Source: Parapedobacter soli
GTDB lineage: Bacteria; Bacteroidota; Bacteroidia; Sphingobacteriales; Sphingobacteriaceae
Length of the DNA stretch: 35,510 nt
Direction: 5' to 3'
Assembly (NCBI RefSeq): GCF_025460835.1
Contig: NZ_JAMXAY010000047.1
Location: 1-35,510, forward strand
In this document: positions 7,727 to 16,116 of the stretch, piece after piece
How the letters are laid out: each line of letters starts with the position of its first letter
Numbering within the stretch: the stretch's first letter is position 1
Notes under the pieces: model-generated
Database searches by the model: none
What the model saw: only the letters and a program-made list of their open reading frames with translations
Told to the model about the DNA's origin: nothing
Position numbers and translations under genes: made by a program

Positions 7727-8087
7727 CACCTTTGCAGTTTTTAGCGAGATACGAATGGTGGCGAAACGGCTCGCGGGCATATACATTGGAGATGTGCACC
7801 TCCACTACCGGCGTGGTCACAGCGGCAATGGCATCGGCAATGGCTAAAGATGTGTGCGTGAAAGCACCCGCGTTGAGGACAATCCCATCGGCAGAGAAGC
7901 CAACCTCGTGGATTTTGTCGATGATTGCCCCTTCGTGGTTACTCTGGAAATAAGACAGCTCCACCCCGTTGTATTGTGTTTTCAGCCGCTCGAAATAATC
8001 TTCAAAGCGCTCCGCGCCATAAATACCTTTTTCCCGCACACCCAATAAGTTGAGGTTGGGGCCATTGATGATGATGATCCTGCTCAT
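7665..8087 (-). CDS. aroQ: Type II 3-dehydroquinate dehydratase
   Basis: A 140-residue cytosolic shikimate-pathway enzyme: 3-dehydroquinate -> 3-dehydroshikimate. All type II landmarks are present: I-N-G-P-N-L-N-L-L-G at the N-terminus, the flexible lid with catalytic Tyr23 (G-I-Y-G), Q-S-N-H-E-G (residues 48-52), L-N-A-G-A-F-T-H-T-S-L-A, the catalytic His98 in V-E-V-H-I-S-N, and R-E-P-F-R-H-H-S-Y. Length is normal for a dodecameric type II enzyme. It converges on the Bcr/CflA gene, and the last 20 or so codons of both share the same DNA. Confidence 0.95.
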   Translation of the reverse strand: MSRIIIINGPNLNLLGVREKGIYGAERFEDYFERLKTQYNGVELSYFQSNHEGAIIDKIHEVGFSADGIVLNAGAFTHTSLAIADAIAAVTTPVVEVHISNVYAREPFRHHSYLAKNCKGVICGFGLEGYRLAVASLLRE

Positions 8088-8129
8088 AGCTGCACAATAT
8101 CCAAAAAAAATCGGAGATATCTCAACTGT

Positions 8130-9776
8130 TTAAAAATCGTAGTATAAATTCCGGAAGGATGCCCGCAAACCGAGTGTCAGCATTCCGGTTTGGTGGTGGC
8201 GGCCCCGCTCAGGCACGCCATGACGGCGATATACCGCACCTGCCTCCACCCGCAGGTTGTACTTCGGGTTGAACAGGTAGGATATCCGCCCATCGGCATA
8301 AAGCAGGTTATTGCGCACGCCCTGTGCTATACGGTTATCGTACACCTGCAAATGGGTGCCATAGGGCTGGAAGATATCGCCCCCGTAATTGGTCGCCGAG
8401 TCGGGATCGGTGCCGTACTGCCCCCACGTACCTTGCAAGGAAAAGTCGAACCGCTTGTACGAATAATTGACTATGCCCACCAACTCGCGGAAGTTGGCAC
8501 CCCACGGGTGTGCCAGCGGCTGGCCGTAATTGCTGTAGTTGCTCACGGGGTCGAAGTGTGCATAGGTATAAGGGCGTGCGGTGTTGTACTCGGCCAAGAA
8601 GTTCAAATCCTTGATTCCAAACGCATCGAAGCCGCGGAAGCCTAGTTGTGCCCCCCACTTGTTGTTGACGTGCCCATTGCCGGAGAAAAACTCTTTGGCA
8701 GTAAACTCGCCCAATAAAAACTGACCGTACAGGGTAAGGTTCCGAAGCGCTTTGTATTTCGTATTCAGCCCAAGGTGCATCTTATCGGGCGATGACGTAT
8801 TCGTCAGTTCGACCGGGCGCATGAAAATAATGGGGTTGAAATAATTGAAGTCGAAACTCCGCCGGCCGGCCGCGTTGCGTGCACCCCAAACCACCGATTG
8901 GAAAAACCCCACGGAAAACCGGTTGGTCACGTTCCAATCGAGGTACTGGAAGGCCCCCCATTTCCAATTGTCGCCGGCACGGCTCACCGAATCGAGCGAC
9001 CGCGGATGCATAGGGTCGAGCATATACGACCATATACTCGTGTACTGGACATTGCCCAAGGTACCCGTCAGTTTCAATGAGGTATAATTGGACGAAACGT
9101 CAGACAGCAGCATAGAGCGGTAGCCGTCGCCGATAAAGTTTTTATCGTAAGCCAACGTGACATTCAGGTATTCATTGGCCGTATAAGACAACACCGCAGA
9201 GCCGTACATCCAGTCTTTTTTCCGCGGGTTATCGTACATGGATTTCCCATACCCCTGGCCGGGCATTACGGTATGGGTGAAGATATATCGATCGAGGTAA
9301 TCGGGGAATACCCCTTGGTTTTCAAAGAAATTAACATACAGTGAAAACTTGTCTTCGATGGTAACGCCCGCTTGGGCACCGCGCGTATTCAGCCAGGTCG
9401 TGCGGCCGCCCCCAGCGAAATCGCGCCCAACTTGAAAATCGGGCAGGAAATCTGCGTAGAATGTATAGTCGTCTTTGTTTACCTCTACCAGATGTTCGTT
9501 GTATAATTTCTGTCCGCCCCACGAGAGTCGCTCCTCCACGCCCAGCTGCATCAGTGAGTCGTAGCGGGGCTGCAATGCCTCGCCGATGATCATTGGCTTT
9601 ACAGACGTGTGCAGGCGCGTGTCAGCATGGTATAGCGTGCTGTTCAGCTTTTGGTAGAACTGATATGAATAAGGTTGGTAGGTCGCCTGCGCACTCACAA
9701 GGTGCGCCAGAGCACCTACGAGACCAGTAACCAACAACAACCTAGAGCAGGCAGGAAAGTATAAACGTCTAATCAT
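8130..9776 (-). CDS. RemB/Wzi-like outer-membrane beta-barrel protein
   Basis: A 548-residue exported protein: signal peptide of about 27 residues ending V-S-A-Q, then an alternating aromatic/polar pattern throughout, closing in Y-Y-D-F, as in outer-membrane barrels. The stretch F-I-G-D-G-Y-R-S-M-L-L-S-D resembles the G-x-G-Y-R-S-L motif of Wzi (capsule anchoring) and of the gliding protein RemB of Flavobacterium. Bacteroidota genomes annotate such proteins under either name. The start at 9776 is preferred over 9812 because a TAACTTTG -7 box lies at 9795-9802, inside the longer frame, and the signal peptide then begins properly with M-I-R-R. No other gliding or capsule gene is nearby, so the role is open. 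Confidence 0.65.
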   Translation of the reverse strand: MIRRLYFPACSRLLLVTGLVGALAHLVSAQATYQPYSYQFYQKLNSTLYHADTRLHTSVKPMIIGEALQPRYDSLMQLGVEERLSWGGQKLYNEHLVEVNKDDYTFYADFLPDFQVGRDFAGGGRTTWLNTRGAQAGVTIEDKFSLYVNFFENQGVFPDYLDRYIFTHTVMPGQGYGKSMYDNPRKKDWMYGSAVLSYTANEYLNVTLAYDKNFIGDGYRSMLLSDVSSNYTSLKLTGTLGNVQYTSIWSYMLDPMHPRSLDSVSRAGDNWKWGAFQYLDWNVTNRFSVGFFQSVVWGARNAAGRRSFDFNYFNPIIFMRPVELTNTSSPDKMHLGLNTKYKALRNLTLYGQFLLGEFTAKEFFSGNGHVNNKWGAQLGFRGFDAFGIKDLNFLAEYNTARPYTYAHFDPVSNYSNYGQPLAHPWGANFRELVGIVNYSYKRFDFSLQGTWGQYGTDPDSATNYGGDIFQPYGTHLQVYDNRIAQGVRNNLLYADGRISYLFNPKYNLRVEAGAVYRRHGVPERGRHHQTGMLTLGLRASFRNLYYDF

Positions 9777-9794
9777 CGTGTATAAGTCAATCAG

Positions 9795-9802
9795 CAAAGT
9801 TA
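9795..9802 (-). promoter_or_regulatory. -7 box of the RemB/Wzi-like gene
   Basis: On the minus strand these bases read TAACTTTG, a full match to TAnnTTTG. The predicted start site is about 13 bases before the ATG at 9776, which settles the choice of start codon. No TTG lies at the ideal distance. Confidence 0.45.
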
Positions 9803-9933
9803 ACATTTGCATACCAAGAATTGAGCCACAATCAAACTACTATCCATGTTTGCTATATTTTTCGCATATTGCAACGCACAATGCGAACAGCAACATGTTG
9901 TATATGCAGTAACGAACCAAATACAAATAGTAC

Positions 9934-11352
9934 ATGAAACGAAGAACATTCATCCAGAATTCCTCATTGCTTGGTGCCGGCCTGCTGGCCGGTAAATTCT
10001 CACTGGGCACGGTGTCACAGCAATTCCCTACCGTACGTGTGCCGCAGGGCGATCGCCATTTCTCAAGTGAAGCCATTGAGCGGGCCATCCGGGAGTTTCA
10101 ACAATTTACCCCCAACAAAGAACTGGGCTGGCTTTTTGGGAATTGCTTTCCGAACACACTGGACACCACGGTATATCCCGAAGAAAAGAACGGGAAGCCC
10201 TCGACTTATGTCATTACCGGCGATATCGACGCCATGTGGCTGCGCGATAGCTGTGCCCAGGTGTGGCCATATCTGCCCTTTATGGCCGAAGACAAGCAAT
10301 TGCAACAGCTCATTGCGGGCTTGGTAAACAAACAAAGCGAATGCATCAATATCGACCCCTACGCTAATGCGTTTTACAACGACCCCACCAAGGTGGGCGA
10401 ATGGGGCAGCGACCATACCGATATGAAACCGGGCATACACGAACGTAAATGGGAAATCGATTCACTCTGCTATACCGTCCGCTTGGCTTATGCCTATTGG
10501 AAAGCTACTGACGATACCGCACCATTCGACAGTGAATGGGTGGCTGCACAACGCAACATCCTCAAGACATTCAAGGAGCAACAACGCAAAGACAACCTGG
10601 GGCCTTACCGCTTTGAACGTACCACCTCCCGTGGGTCCGACACGCTGCAGGTAGACGGTTATGGCTATCCGGTAAACCCCGTGGGATTGATTTGTTCGGG
10701 CTTCCGGCCGAGCGACGATGCCACGATCTTTTCGTTTCTCATCCCGTCCAACCTCTTCGCAGTGGTGAGCCTACGCCAATCGGCAGAGATGCTGGCCAAC
10801 ATTGCCAACGAGCAGGCATTAGCTCTGGAAGCGCTCGAGCTCGCCGATGAGGTAGAGCGAGCGGTAAAGGAATACGGCATCGTAGACCACCCGATGCATG
10901 GTCGTGTGTATGCCTATGAAGTGGATGGCTTCGGCAGCTACATGATGATGGATGATGCCAATATACCAAGCCTGCTCTCGCTCCCATACCTCGGTGCGGT
11001 GAAAGCAGACGACCCGATTTACAAGCGTACGCGCGACTATGTATTGTCTGCGAACAATCCGTTTTTCTTTAAAGGCTCAGCAGCCGAAGGAATAGGTGGC
11101 CCGCATATCGGTAGGGATATGATCTGGCCGATGGGCATTACCATGCGCGGACTGACATCGACCGACGATGGCGAAATAAAACAATGCATCGATTGGCTCC
11201 AACAAACACACGGCGACACGGGCTTTATGCACGAATCGTTCCACAAAGATGACCCCAAGAAATTCACCCGCAGCTGGTTTGCGTGGGCGAATACATTATT
11301 TGGTGAATTTTTGTGGAAAACCTATAAAGAAAGACCATATTTGCTGAAGTAG
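9934..11352 (+). CDS. GH125 exo-alpha-1,6-mannosidase
   Basis: A 472-residue exported glycoside hydrolase of family 125, inverting enzymes that release alpha-1,6-linked mannose from mannan or N-glycan cores. It opens with a twin-arginine-like leader (R-R-T-F-I) and a Gly/Ala/Leu hydrophobic stretch. Family features include G-D-I-D-A-M-W-L-R-D-S (residues 96-106), T-S-R-G-S-D-T-L, G-P-H-I-G-R-D-M-I-W-P, and F-M-H-E-S-F-H (431-437), whose Glu434 aligns with the proposed catalytic base. No SusC/SusD pair is near, so it is not in a classical polysaccharide locus here. A heptad repeat array fills the gap to murI. Confidence 0.9.
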   Translation: MKRRTFIQNSSLLGAGLLAGKFSLGTVSQQFPTVRVPQGDRHFSSEAIERAIREFQQFTPNKELGWLFGNCFPNTLDTTVYPEEKNGKPSTYVITGDIDAMWLRDSCAQVWPYLPFMAEDKQLQQLIAGLVNKQSECINIDPYANAFYNDPTKVGEWGSDHTDMKPGIHERKWEIDSLCYTVRLAYAYWKATDDTAPFDSEWVAAQRNILKTFKEQQRKDNLGPYRFERTTSRGSDTLQVDGYGYPVNPVGLICSGFRPSDDATIFSFLIPSNLFAVVSLRQSAEMLANIANEQALALEALELADEVERAVKEYGIVDHPMHGRVYAYEVDGFGSYMMMDDANIPSLLSLPYLGAVKADDPIYKRTRDYVLSANNPFFFKGSAAEGIGGPHIGRDMIWPMGITMRGLTSTDDGEIKQCIDWLQQTHGDTGFMHESFHKDDPKKFTRSWFAWANTLFGEFLWKTYKERPYLLK

Positions 11353-11363
11353 TTTTGAGATTT

Positions 11364-11474
11364 TAGACAACAGACATCAGATACTAGACGTAAGAACATA
11401 CCGATGTCTAATGTCCATTGTCTAATGTCTATTGTCTATTGTCTATTGTCTAATGTCTAATGTCTATTGTCTAG
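11364..11474. repeat. 7-bp tandem array TGTCTAW, with an inverted head
   Basis: Ten consecutive 7-bp units TGTCTAA/TGTCTAT (one TGTCCAT, last TGTCTAG) run from 11405 to 11474. Just before them, four degenerate units in the opposite orientation (TAGACAA, CAGACAT, CAGATAC, TAGACGT; 11364-11391) are separated by a 13-bp spacer. The two halves can pair as a long imperfect hairpin. The array lies between the GH125 gene and murI, ending seven bases before the murI ATG. Confidence 0.85.
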
Positions 11475-11481
11475 CATCTAA

Positions 11482-12306
11482 ATGGGTCCAATAGGTATAT
11501 TCGATTCGGGTTACGGCGGTCTGACGGTATTCCGCGAAATCATCCGTAAGCTGCCCCAGTACGATTATGTGTATCTGGGAGACAATGCCCGTGTTCCATA
11601 CGGTACCCGGTCGTTTGAAACGGTGTATGCCTATACCAGGGAGTGCGTGGAAAAGCTCTTTGAGATGGATTGCCATTTGGTGGTGTTGGCATGCAACACG
11701 GCATCGGCCAAAGCGCTCCGCACAATCCAGCAGCGTGACCTGCCCAAACAGCCGGGGGTACGGAAGGTTTTGGGCGTTATCCGCCCTACCACCGAAGTAA
11801 TAGGCCGCCATACCGATACGCGGCACGTTGGCATCCTGGCTACGCCCGGCACGGTCAAATCGATGTCGTACCCCATAGAAATCCGTAAGTTCTATCCAGA
11901 TATAGCGGTATTCCAGCAAGCGTGCCCCATGTGGGTACCCTTGGTAGAAAATGCGGAGCTGGACTCGCCGGGTACCGCTTATTTTGTAGAGCGGGAAATA
12001 AACCTGTTGCTCCGGCAGTCGACACACATCGATACGGTTGTACTGGCATGCACGCATTACCCACTACTCTACCCACTGGTTAGGCATTTCCTCCCCCAGC
12101 ATATCCGCCTGTTATCACAGGGCGAGCTTGTAGCCGATAGTTTGGCCGACTACCTCACCCACCACCCCGAAGTGGAGTCGTTGTGTACAAAAGGGAGGCA
12201 AACCCGCTTCTATACCACGGACAATGCGACGGATTTTGAAGAGAAGGCAGAACGGTTCTACGGCCAACCGATTAAGGCTGCTAAAGTGAAAACACTCCTT
12301 ACCTAG
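11482..12306 (+). CDS. murI: Glutamate racemase
   Basis: A 274-residue cytosolic enzyme that interconverts L- and D-glutamate for peptidoglycan. It shows G-I-F-D-S-G-Y-G-G-L (Asp8 region), the first catalytic cysteine in A-C-N-T-A-S-A (Cys71), and the second in L-A-C-T-H-Y-P-L-L (Cys190), both needed for two-base racemisation. Length is typical. The start ATG at 11482 begins directly after the heptad array, so its ribosome-binding region is made of repeat sequence. It converges on the OmpA lipoprotein gene with a one-base gap. Confidence 0.95.
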   Translation: MGPIGIFDSGYGGLTVFREIIRKLPQYDYVYLGDNARVPYGTRSFETVYAYTRECVEKLFEMDCHLVVLACNTASAKALRTIQQRDLPKQPGVRKVLGVIRPTTEVIGRHTDTRHVGILATPGTVKSMSYPIEIRKFYPDIAVFQQACPMWVPLVENAELDSPGTAYFVEREINLLLRQSTHIDTVVLACTHYPLLYPLVRHFLPQHIRLLSQGELVADSLADYLTHHPEVESLCTKGRQTRFYTTDNATDFEEKAERFYGQPIKAAKVKTLLT

Positions 12307-12307
12307 C

Positions 12308-12832
12308 CTACTGCTTTGGTGTGACGATGGTTACTTCTACTCGTCGGTTACGTTGGCGGCCTTCTTTGGTATTGTTGGCGGCTACCGGCTTAACTTGGCC
12401 ATAACCATTTGTGGTGATCCTGCTAGCATTGATGCCATGGTCTGCGATATACTTTTTAACCGATTCGGCCCGCTTCTCCGACAACCATTGGTTGTATTCC
12501 TCGGTCCCGGTTGCGTCAGTATGGCCATCTACGATAAGGGAGGCATTCGGATAATCGGCCAGCAGGCTTACCAGCTTATCGATTTCGTCTTTGGCCTGAT
12601 CGGTCAGGTAAGATGAGTTGAGCGGGAATAATACATCCGAATCAAACGTAACCATGATACCGCGATCGGTCATGGCAGCACTCTCGAAATCGCGCTGCAC
12701 GTGCTTCAAGCCATCCTGTGTCCCGTCAATCGTTACCTGCGCACCGGGGTTGACCGCCATCTGCTTGTTTTTGCAGGAGAACAACGCAGCCGAAGAAGCC
12801 ACTAAAACGGAAAAGAAAATGTATTTTTTCAT
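12308..12832 (-). CDS. OmpA-family lipoprotein (second copy)
   Basis: A 174-residue envelope protein. The signal peptide ends in the lipobox A-L-F-S-C (Cys20), and a short linker leads to a C-terminal OmpA peptidoglycan-binding domain starting near F-D-S-D-V-L-F. The domain carries I-V-D-G-H-T-D, L-S-x-x-R-A, I-T-T-N-G-Y-G and the closing G-R-Q-R-N-R-R-V-E-V. It is similar in layout to the protein at 2412 but differs in the linker and in the N-terminus of the domain, so the two are paralogues rather than a recent duplication. Probably anchors the outer membrane to the cell wall. The gene upstream on the same strand starts 32 bp away. Confidence 0.9.
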   Translation of the reverse strand: MKKYIFFSVLVASSAALFSCKNKQMAVNPGAQVTIDGTQDGLKHVQRDFESAAMTDRGIMVTFDSDVLFPLNSSYLTDQAKDEIDKLVSLLADYPNASLIVDGHTDATGTEEYNQWLSEKRAESVKKYIADHGINASRITTNGYGQVKPVAANNTKEGRQRNRRVEVTIVTPKQ

Positions 12833-12863
12833 ATCGTAATATAACGGATCGTGTTAAAGTAAA

Positions 12864-15020
12864 TTATTCAATGCTAAAATGATCTTCGACAACCCTTTTT
12901 ATGTCAGGGTGGCTTGTAAAGAGATTCCATATCAGTCCACTACGGCCATTCTCGATCATCACCACAACGGCAGCCTGGTTCAAGGCGTCGTATCCGCCGG
13001 CCACGGCATTACGCTCGGGCGCCATCCACTTGCGAAATCCATATTCGGTGAAGAGCATATCCCCATACGCTTCATACAGCTCACGGATCGATTGTATCGC
13101 TGATTCCGGCAGATAGGCGTAGCTTGCACTTGGAATTGCGGGATTGATGGCGTATATATTGCCTAGTGAGTCGGTACCTACCGCGGTGGTGCCCCATATC
13201 GCCGCCGACGCCCCTCCATGACCGAACTCATTGTCGCGCCGCCGGGTGGCTTCTGTTAGGTTTACGTTATTGACAAAATAATCGGCAAACGTATCTCGCT
13301 TGCCCCGTGGATCAAACGCCAAGAATGGCAGGTAAGCTTCCATTAGCGAGGTATCTACAGAGCCAACGGTTATTGCGATGCCGTACAAGGTCGTATCGGC
13401 GGTGTATGGCAACTCACGGTATTGCGGCAACGTTCCGTGCCCCCCTCCTTTGACATCCACTGAAAACGCTTCGTTGGCTACCAGTTCCATCACGTGGATT
13501 GAATCCGCCAGTTCCCGCGGTACGCCCAGCCCTTCGGTATACGCTTCCGGCGGCAGCGCATGCCGTGGCGATGCCAGGGCAAGGATGTAACCGATAAAGT
13601 CCTTCCCGAATCCTCCCATCGGACGGGCATTCTTGAAGCCGGCAACAGGCGACCAACGGTCTAAAAGGATATTTTCTTGGCCCGGCACCACAAATCTGTC
13701 CCACTCCACGCCACGCCACAGCGTATTGATCCGGTCTGTAAGGCTGCTATCGGCCCCGAAATACTGCTCAGCAACAAGCAATCCCTGCATCAAGAATGCC
13801 GTCGCCACCAAATCGGCCTCAGGAACACTATCAACCTCAAAAATCCCCTTACCAGTACGGCCATCGATTTTGGCAGGGAAAGCACCCTGATAACGCTCTA
13901 CCTTACCCAAAAAATCTACCATACGCCGCAAGCGTCCGATTGCGGCTTTACGCGAAGTAAACCCCCGCTCCACCCCCACTATCTGCGACAAAATACTGAA
14001 ACCGGTTTCCATTACCGATACCGCCGCATCGTCTACACCGAATTGTATGGCATGCATGCCACTGTTGATTTCCGTTCGATCCTCAAAATAATTGACGTGT
14101 GCCTCCTGCACGAGATCCAGCAGTGCGCTGTCGTCCACAGCATGGGTGGTGGCCTCAAGTACCTCCGAAAAGGGCGATTCAAGGTAGTCGTAATCAACCC
14201 ATGCGATCTTATAGAAATAGGTCTTTTCGGGATAAGGCACAAAATCGCTGTACTTATGGACAAACACCGGCCGTATAGCTACCGGCTCGAAGTGCTCATT
14301 ATCGTTAGCACGGTAGATTTTGATATACCGGATGCTCGGCGTGAGCGGTAGCTGCCATGTGAGGTCGACATGCCGTTCATAGGCCGTTGCCGATGCAAGT
14401 ACTGCCGGCGAGGAGAGCTTGGCTCGCGGCGGGTTCGCCGACAGGAACTCAATCTGATCGATATATAACCAATGGGTGGCCGTATCGGCTTGCCTTTGGG
14501 CCAATCGTATTCCACTTACCGCTTCATCTGCAAGCAAGCCACCAATGGCCTTTACCGGGATGTTCACGTTGAGCCACATATTCGTGCTGTAGTCATCGAT
14601 ATAGTCGGACAGGTTGAGAGGATCACTCTCTGACTCGCCCTGATACAGGGACAGCTTAGGCAAAACAGTACTGGGCGTATTGGAAGCGACGTATAATTTA
14701 AATACCAATACGCCTTTCGGGTCAGCGATGTAGCTGTTTGCGGGCTCGGGGAAAGCAATCTGTGCGCTCCATTCACCCCCATCGGCAGAATAGTATTTCA
14801 ATAACAGCGAATTGCCGGGGGTAAAGAAAACCGAGTCTGACACGGGCAGCCTTCCGGCTACGTTTTCTACCCAGCTTCGGCCTCCGTGAACTGCATGGCT
14901 ATGCATATAATTACCCTTCAGTACACTGTTTTCAAATAATACACCGGGGTAGGTATCTGCTTGGGCAGAGCCGACGATTGTAGCGAAAAACAGAAGGGAC
15001 AAGGTAATAGATCTGACCAT
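12864..15020 (-). CDS. Divergent glycoamylase-like (GH144-type) exported protein
   Basis: A 718-residue exported protein. Signal peptide to about residue 21; a jelly-roll, CBM-like domain to about 195; a fibronectin-III-like domain (205-292); then a C-terminal (alpha/alpha)-barrel of the glycoamylase/GH144 type (about 297-718), the fold of endo-beta-1,2-glucanases. Family landmarks present: I-V-G-V-E-R-G-F (347-354), E-A-D-L-V-A-T-A-F-L-M-Q-G-L-L (401-415), F-D-P-R-G, and V-V-V-M-I-E-N-x-R-S-G-L-I-W (685-698). From memory of the family, several acidic or histidine positions differ: G-M-H-A-I-Q-F-G where G-L-A-R-E-R is usual, K-D (473-474) for N-E, and N-Q-A-A (681-684) for D-Q-G-P. It may be inactive or re-specialised. 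Confidence 0.75.
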   Translation of the reverse strand: MVRSITLSLLFFATIVGSAQADTYPGVLFENSVLKGNYMHSHAVHGGRSWVENVAGRLPVSDSVFFTPGNSLLLKYYSADGGEWSAQIAFPEPANSYIADPKGVLVFKLYVASNTPSTVLPKLSLYQGESESDPLNLSDYIDDYSTNMWLNVNIPVKAIGGLLADEAVSGIRLAQRQADTATHWLYIDQIEFLSANPPRAKLSSPAVLASATAYERHVDLTWQLPLTPSIRYIKIYRANDNEHFEPVAIRPVFVHKYSDFVPYPEKTYFYKIAWVDYDYLESPFSEVLEATTHAVDDSALLDLVQEAHVNYFEDRTEINSGMHAIQFGVDDAAVSVMETGFSILSQIVGVERGFTSRKAAIGRLRRMVDFLGKVERYQGAFPAKIDGRTGKGIFEVDSVPEADLVATAFLMQGLLVAEQYFGADSSLTDRINTLWRGVEWDRFVVPGQENILLDRWSPVAGFKNARPMGGFGKDFIGYILALASPRHALPPEAYTEGLGVPRELADSIHVMELVANEAFSVDVKGGGHGTLPQYRELPYTADTTLYGIAITVGSVDTSLMEAYLPFLAFDPRGKRDTFADYFVNNVNLTEATRRRDNEFGHGGASAAIWGTTAVGTDSLGNIYAINPAIPSASYAYLPESAIQSIRELYEAYGDMLFTEYGFRKWMAPERNAVAGGYDALNQAAVVVMIENGRSGLIWNLFTSHPDIKRVVEDHFSIE

Positions 15021-15088
15021 AGACTCAATCGAAATATGTTGATTTTATTGAACAAAATAAAATAGCGCAAAAACCACGCCATTGCCCA

Positions 15089-15118
15089 CAAAGCTACCTT
15101 TTTAAATAGTCGCTACAA
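15089..15118 (-). promoter_or_regulatory. Promoter of the glycoamylase-like gene (TTG-N19-TAGCTTTG)
   Basis: On the minus strand TTG (15118-15116), a 19-base spacer and TAGCTTTG (15096-15089) match the Bacteroidota consensus in full. The expected start site near 15083 leaves a leader of about 60 bases before the ATG at 15020. It lies in the divergent region shared with accA. Confidence 0.6.
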
Positions 15119-15158
15119 TTCCCTAACTTAGCACCCTGATTTTTGCAATACCGCATAT

Positions 15159-16112
15159 ATGGAGACAACGTTTGATTTTGAGAAACCGATAGCCGACCTG
15201 CAGATGCAGATCGAAAAGGTTAACCAAGTAGCTGACAAAACGAAGGTAGACATGGGCGCTACGCTGGCGGAATTACAGGACAAATTGGAAAAGACCAAAT
15301 ACGAGGTGTACAACAATATGACGGGTTGGCAAAAAGTACAGATGTCGCGGCATCCGGACCGGCCGCAGACCCTCGACTATGTAAACCTGATTTGCGATGA
15401 CTTCATTGAGTTGCATGGCGACCGGAACGTACGCGACGATAAGGCGATCGTGGGCGGGTTTGCCACTATTGGCGGCCAATCGGTAATGATCATCGGCCAC
15501 CAGAAAGGCAAGAACACCAAGGAACGCCAATTCCGCAACTTCGGGATGGCCAATCCCGAGGGCTATCGCAAAGCGCTGCGCTTGATGAAATTGGCTGAAA
15601 AATTCGGCAAGCCCGTAGTTACACTGATCGATACGATGGGTGCCTATCCCGGCATCGAAGCCGAAGAGCGCGGGCAGGGAGAAGCAATCGCGCGGAACCT
15701 GATGGAGATGTCGGTATTGAAAGTCCCGATAGTCTGCATCATTATCGGCGAGGGGGCATCCGGTGGCGCACTGGGCATCGGGGTAGGCGACAGGGTTTAC
15801 ATGCTCGAACACACGTGGTACTCGGTGATATCTCCCGAGTCATGCTCCTCCATCCTCTGGCGTAGCTGGGATTACAAAGAGCGGGCGGCAGAAGCGTTGA
15901 AGCTGACTGCCGCCGACATGTCGAAAAATGGCCTTATCGATGGGATTATCAAGGAACCCCTCGGTGGCGCCCACCACAACCCGGAGGAAATTGCGGAATC
16001 GGTAAAACAACAACTCCTCGGAGACATAGCCACCCTCCAGAAAAAGACGGTGGAACAGCTGGTGAGCGAGCGCATCGATAAATTCAGCAAAATGGGCGTG
16101 GTGGTTGAATAA
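15159..16112 (+). CDS. accA: Acetyl-CoA carboxylase carboxyltransferase, alpha subunit
   Basis: A 317-residue cytosolic subunit that with AccD transfers the carboxyl group from biotin to acetyl-CoA, the first committed step of fatty-acid synthesis. The N-terminal coiled segment [10 protein letters not shown] and the H-P-D-R-P-x-T-L-D-Y motif are diagnostic. The crotonase-type core includes [23 protein letters not shown] and [12 protein letters not shown]. Length is normal. A TAACTTAG box at 15124-15131 could be its -7 element (one mismatch). It ends four bases from the end of the converging fucose operon. Confidence 0.96.
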   Translation: METTFDFEKPIADLQMQIEKVNQVADKTKVDMGATLAELQDKLEKTKYEVYNNMTGWQKVQMSRHPDRPQTLDYVNLICDDFIELHGDRNVRDDKAIVGGFATIGGQSVMIIGHQKGKNTKERQFRNFGMANPEGYRKALRLMKLAEKFGKPVVTLIDTMGAYPGIEAEERGQGEAIARNLMEMSVLKVPIVCIIIGEGASGGALGIGVGDRVYMLEHTWYSVISPESCSSILWRSWDYKERAAEALKLTAADMSKNGLIDGIIKEPLGGAHHNPEEIAESVKQQLLGDIATLQKKTVEQLVSERIDKFSKMGVVVE

Positions 16113-16116
16113 CCAC

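Noticed and set aside
13677-14351. 224-residue plus-strand open frame inside the glycoamylase-like gene
   Set aside because: Antisense to a clearly coding sequence with family motifs; a shadow frame.
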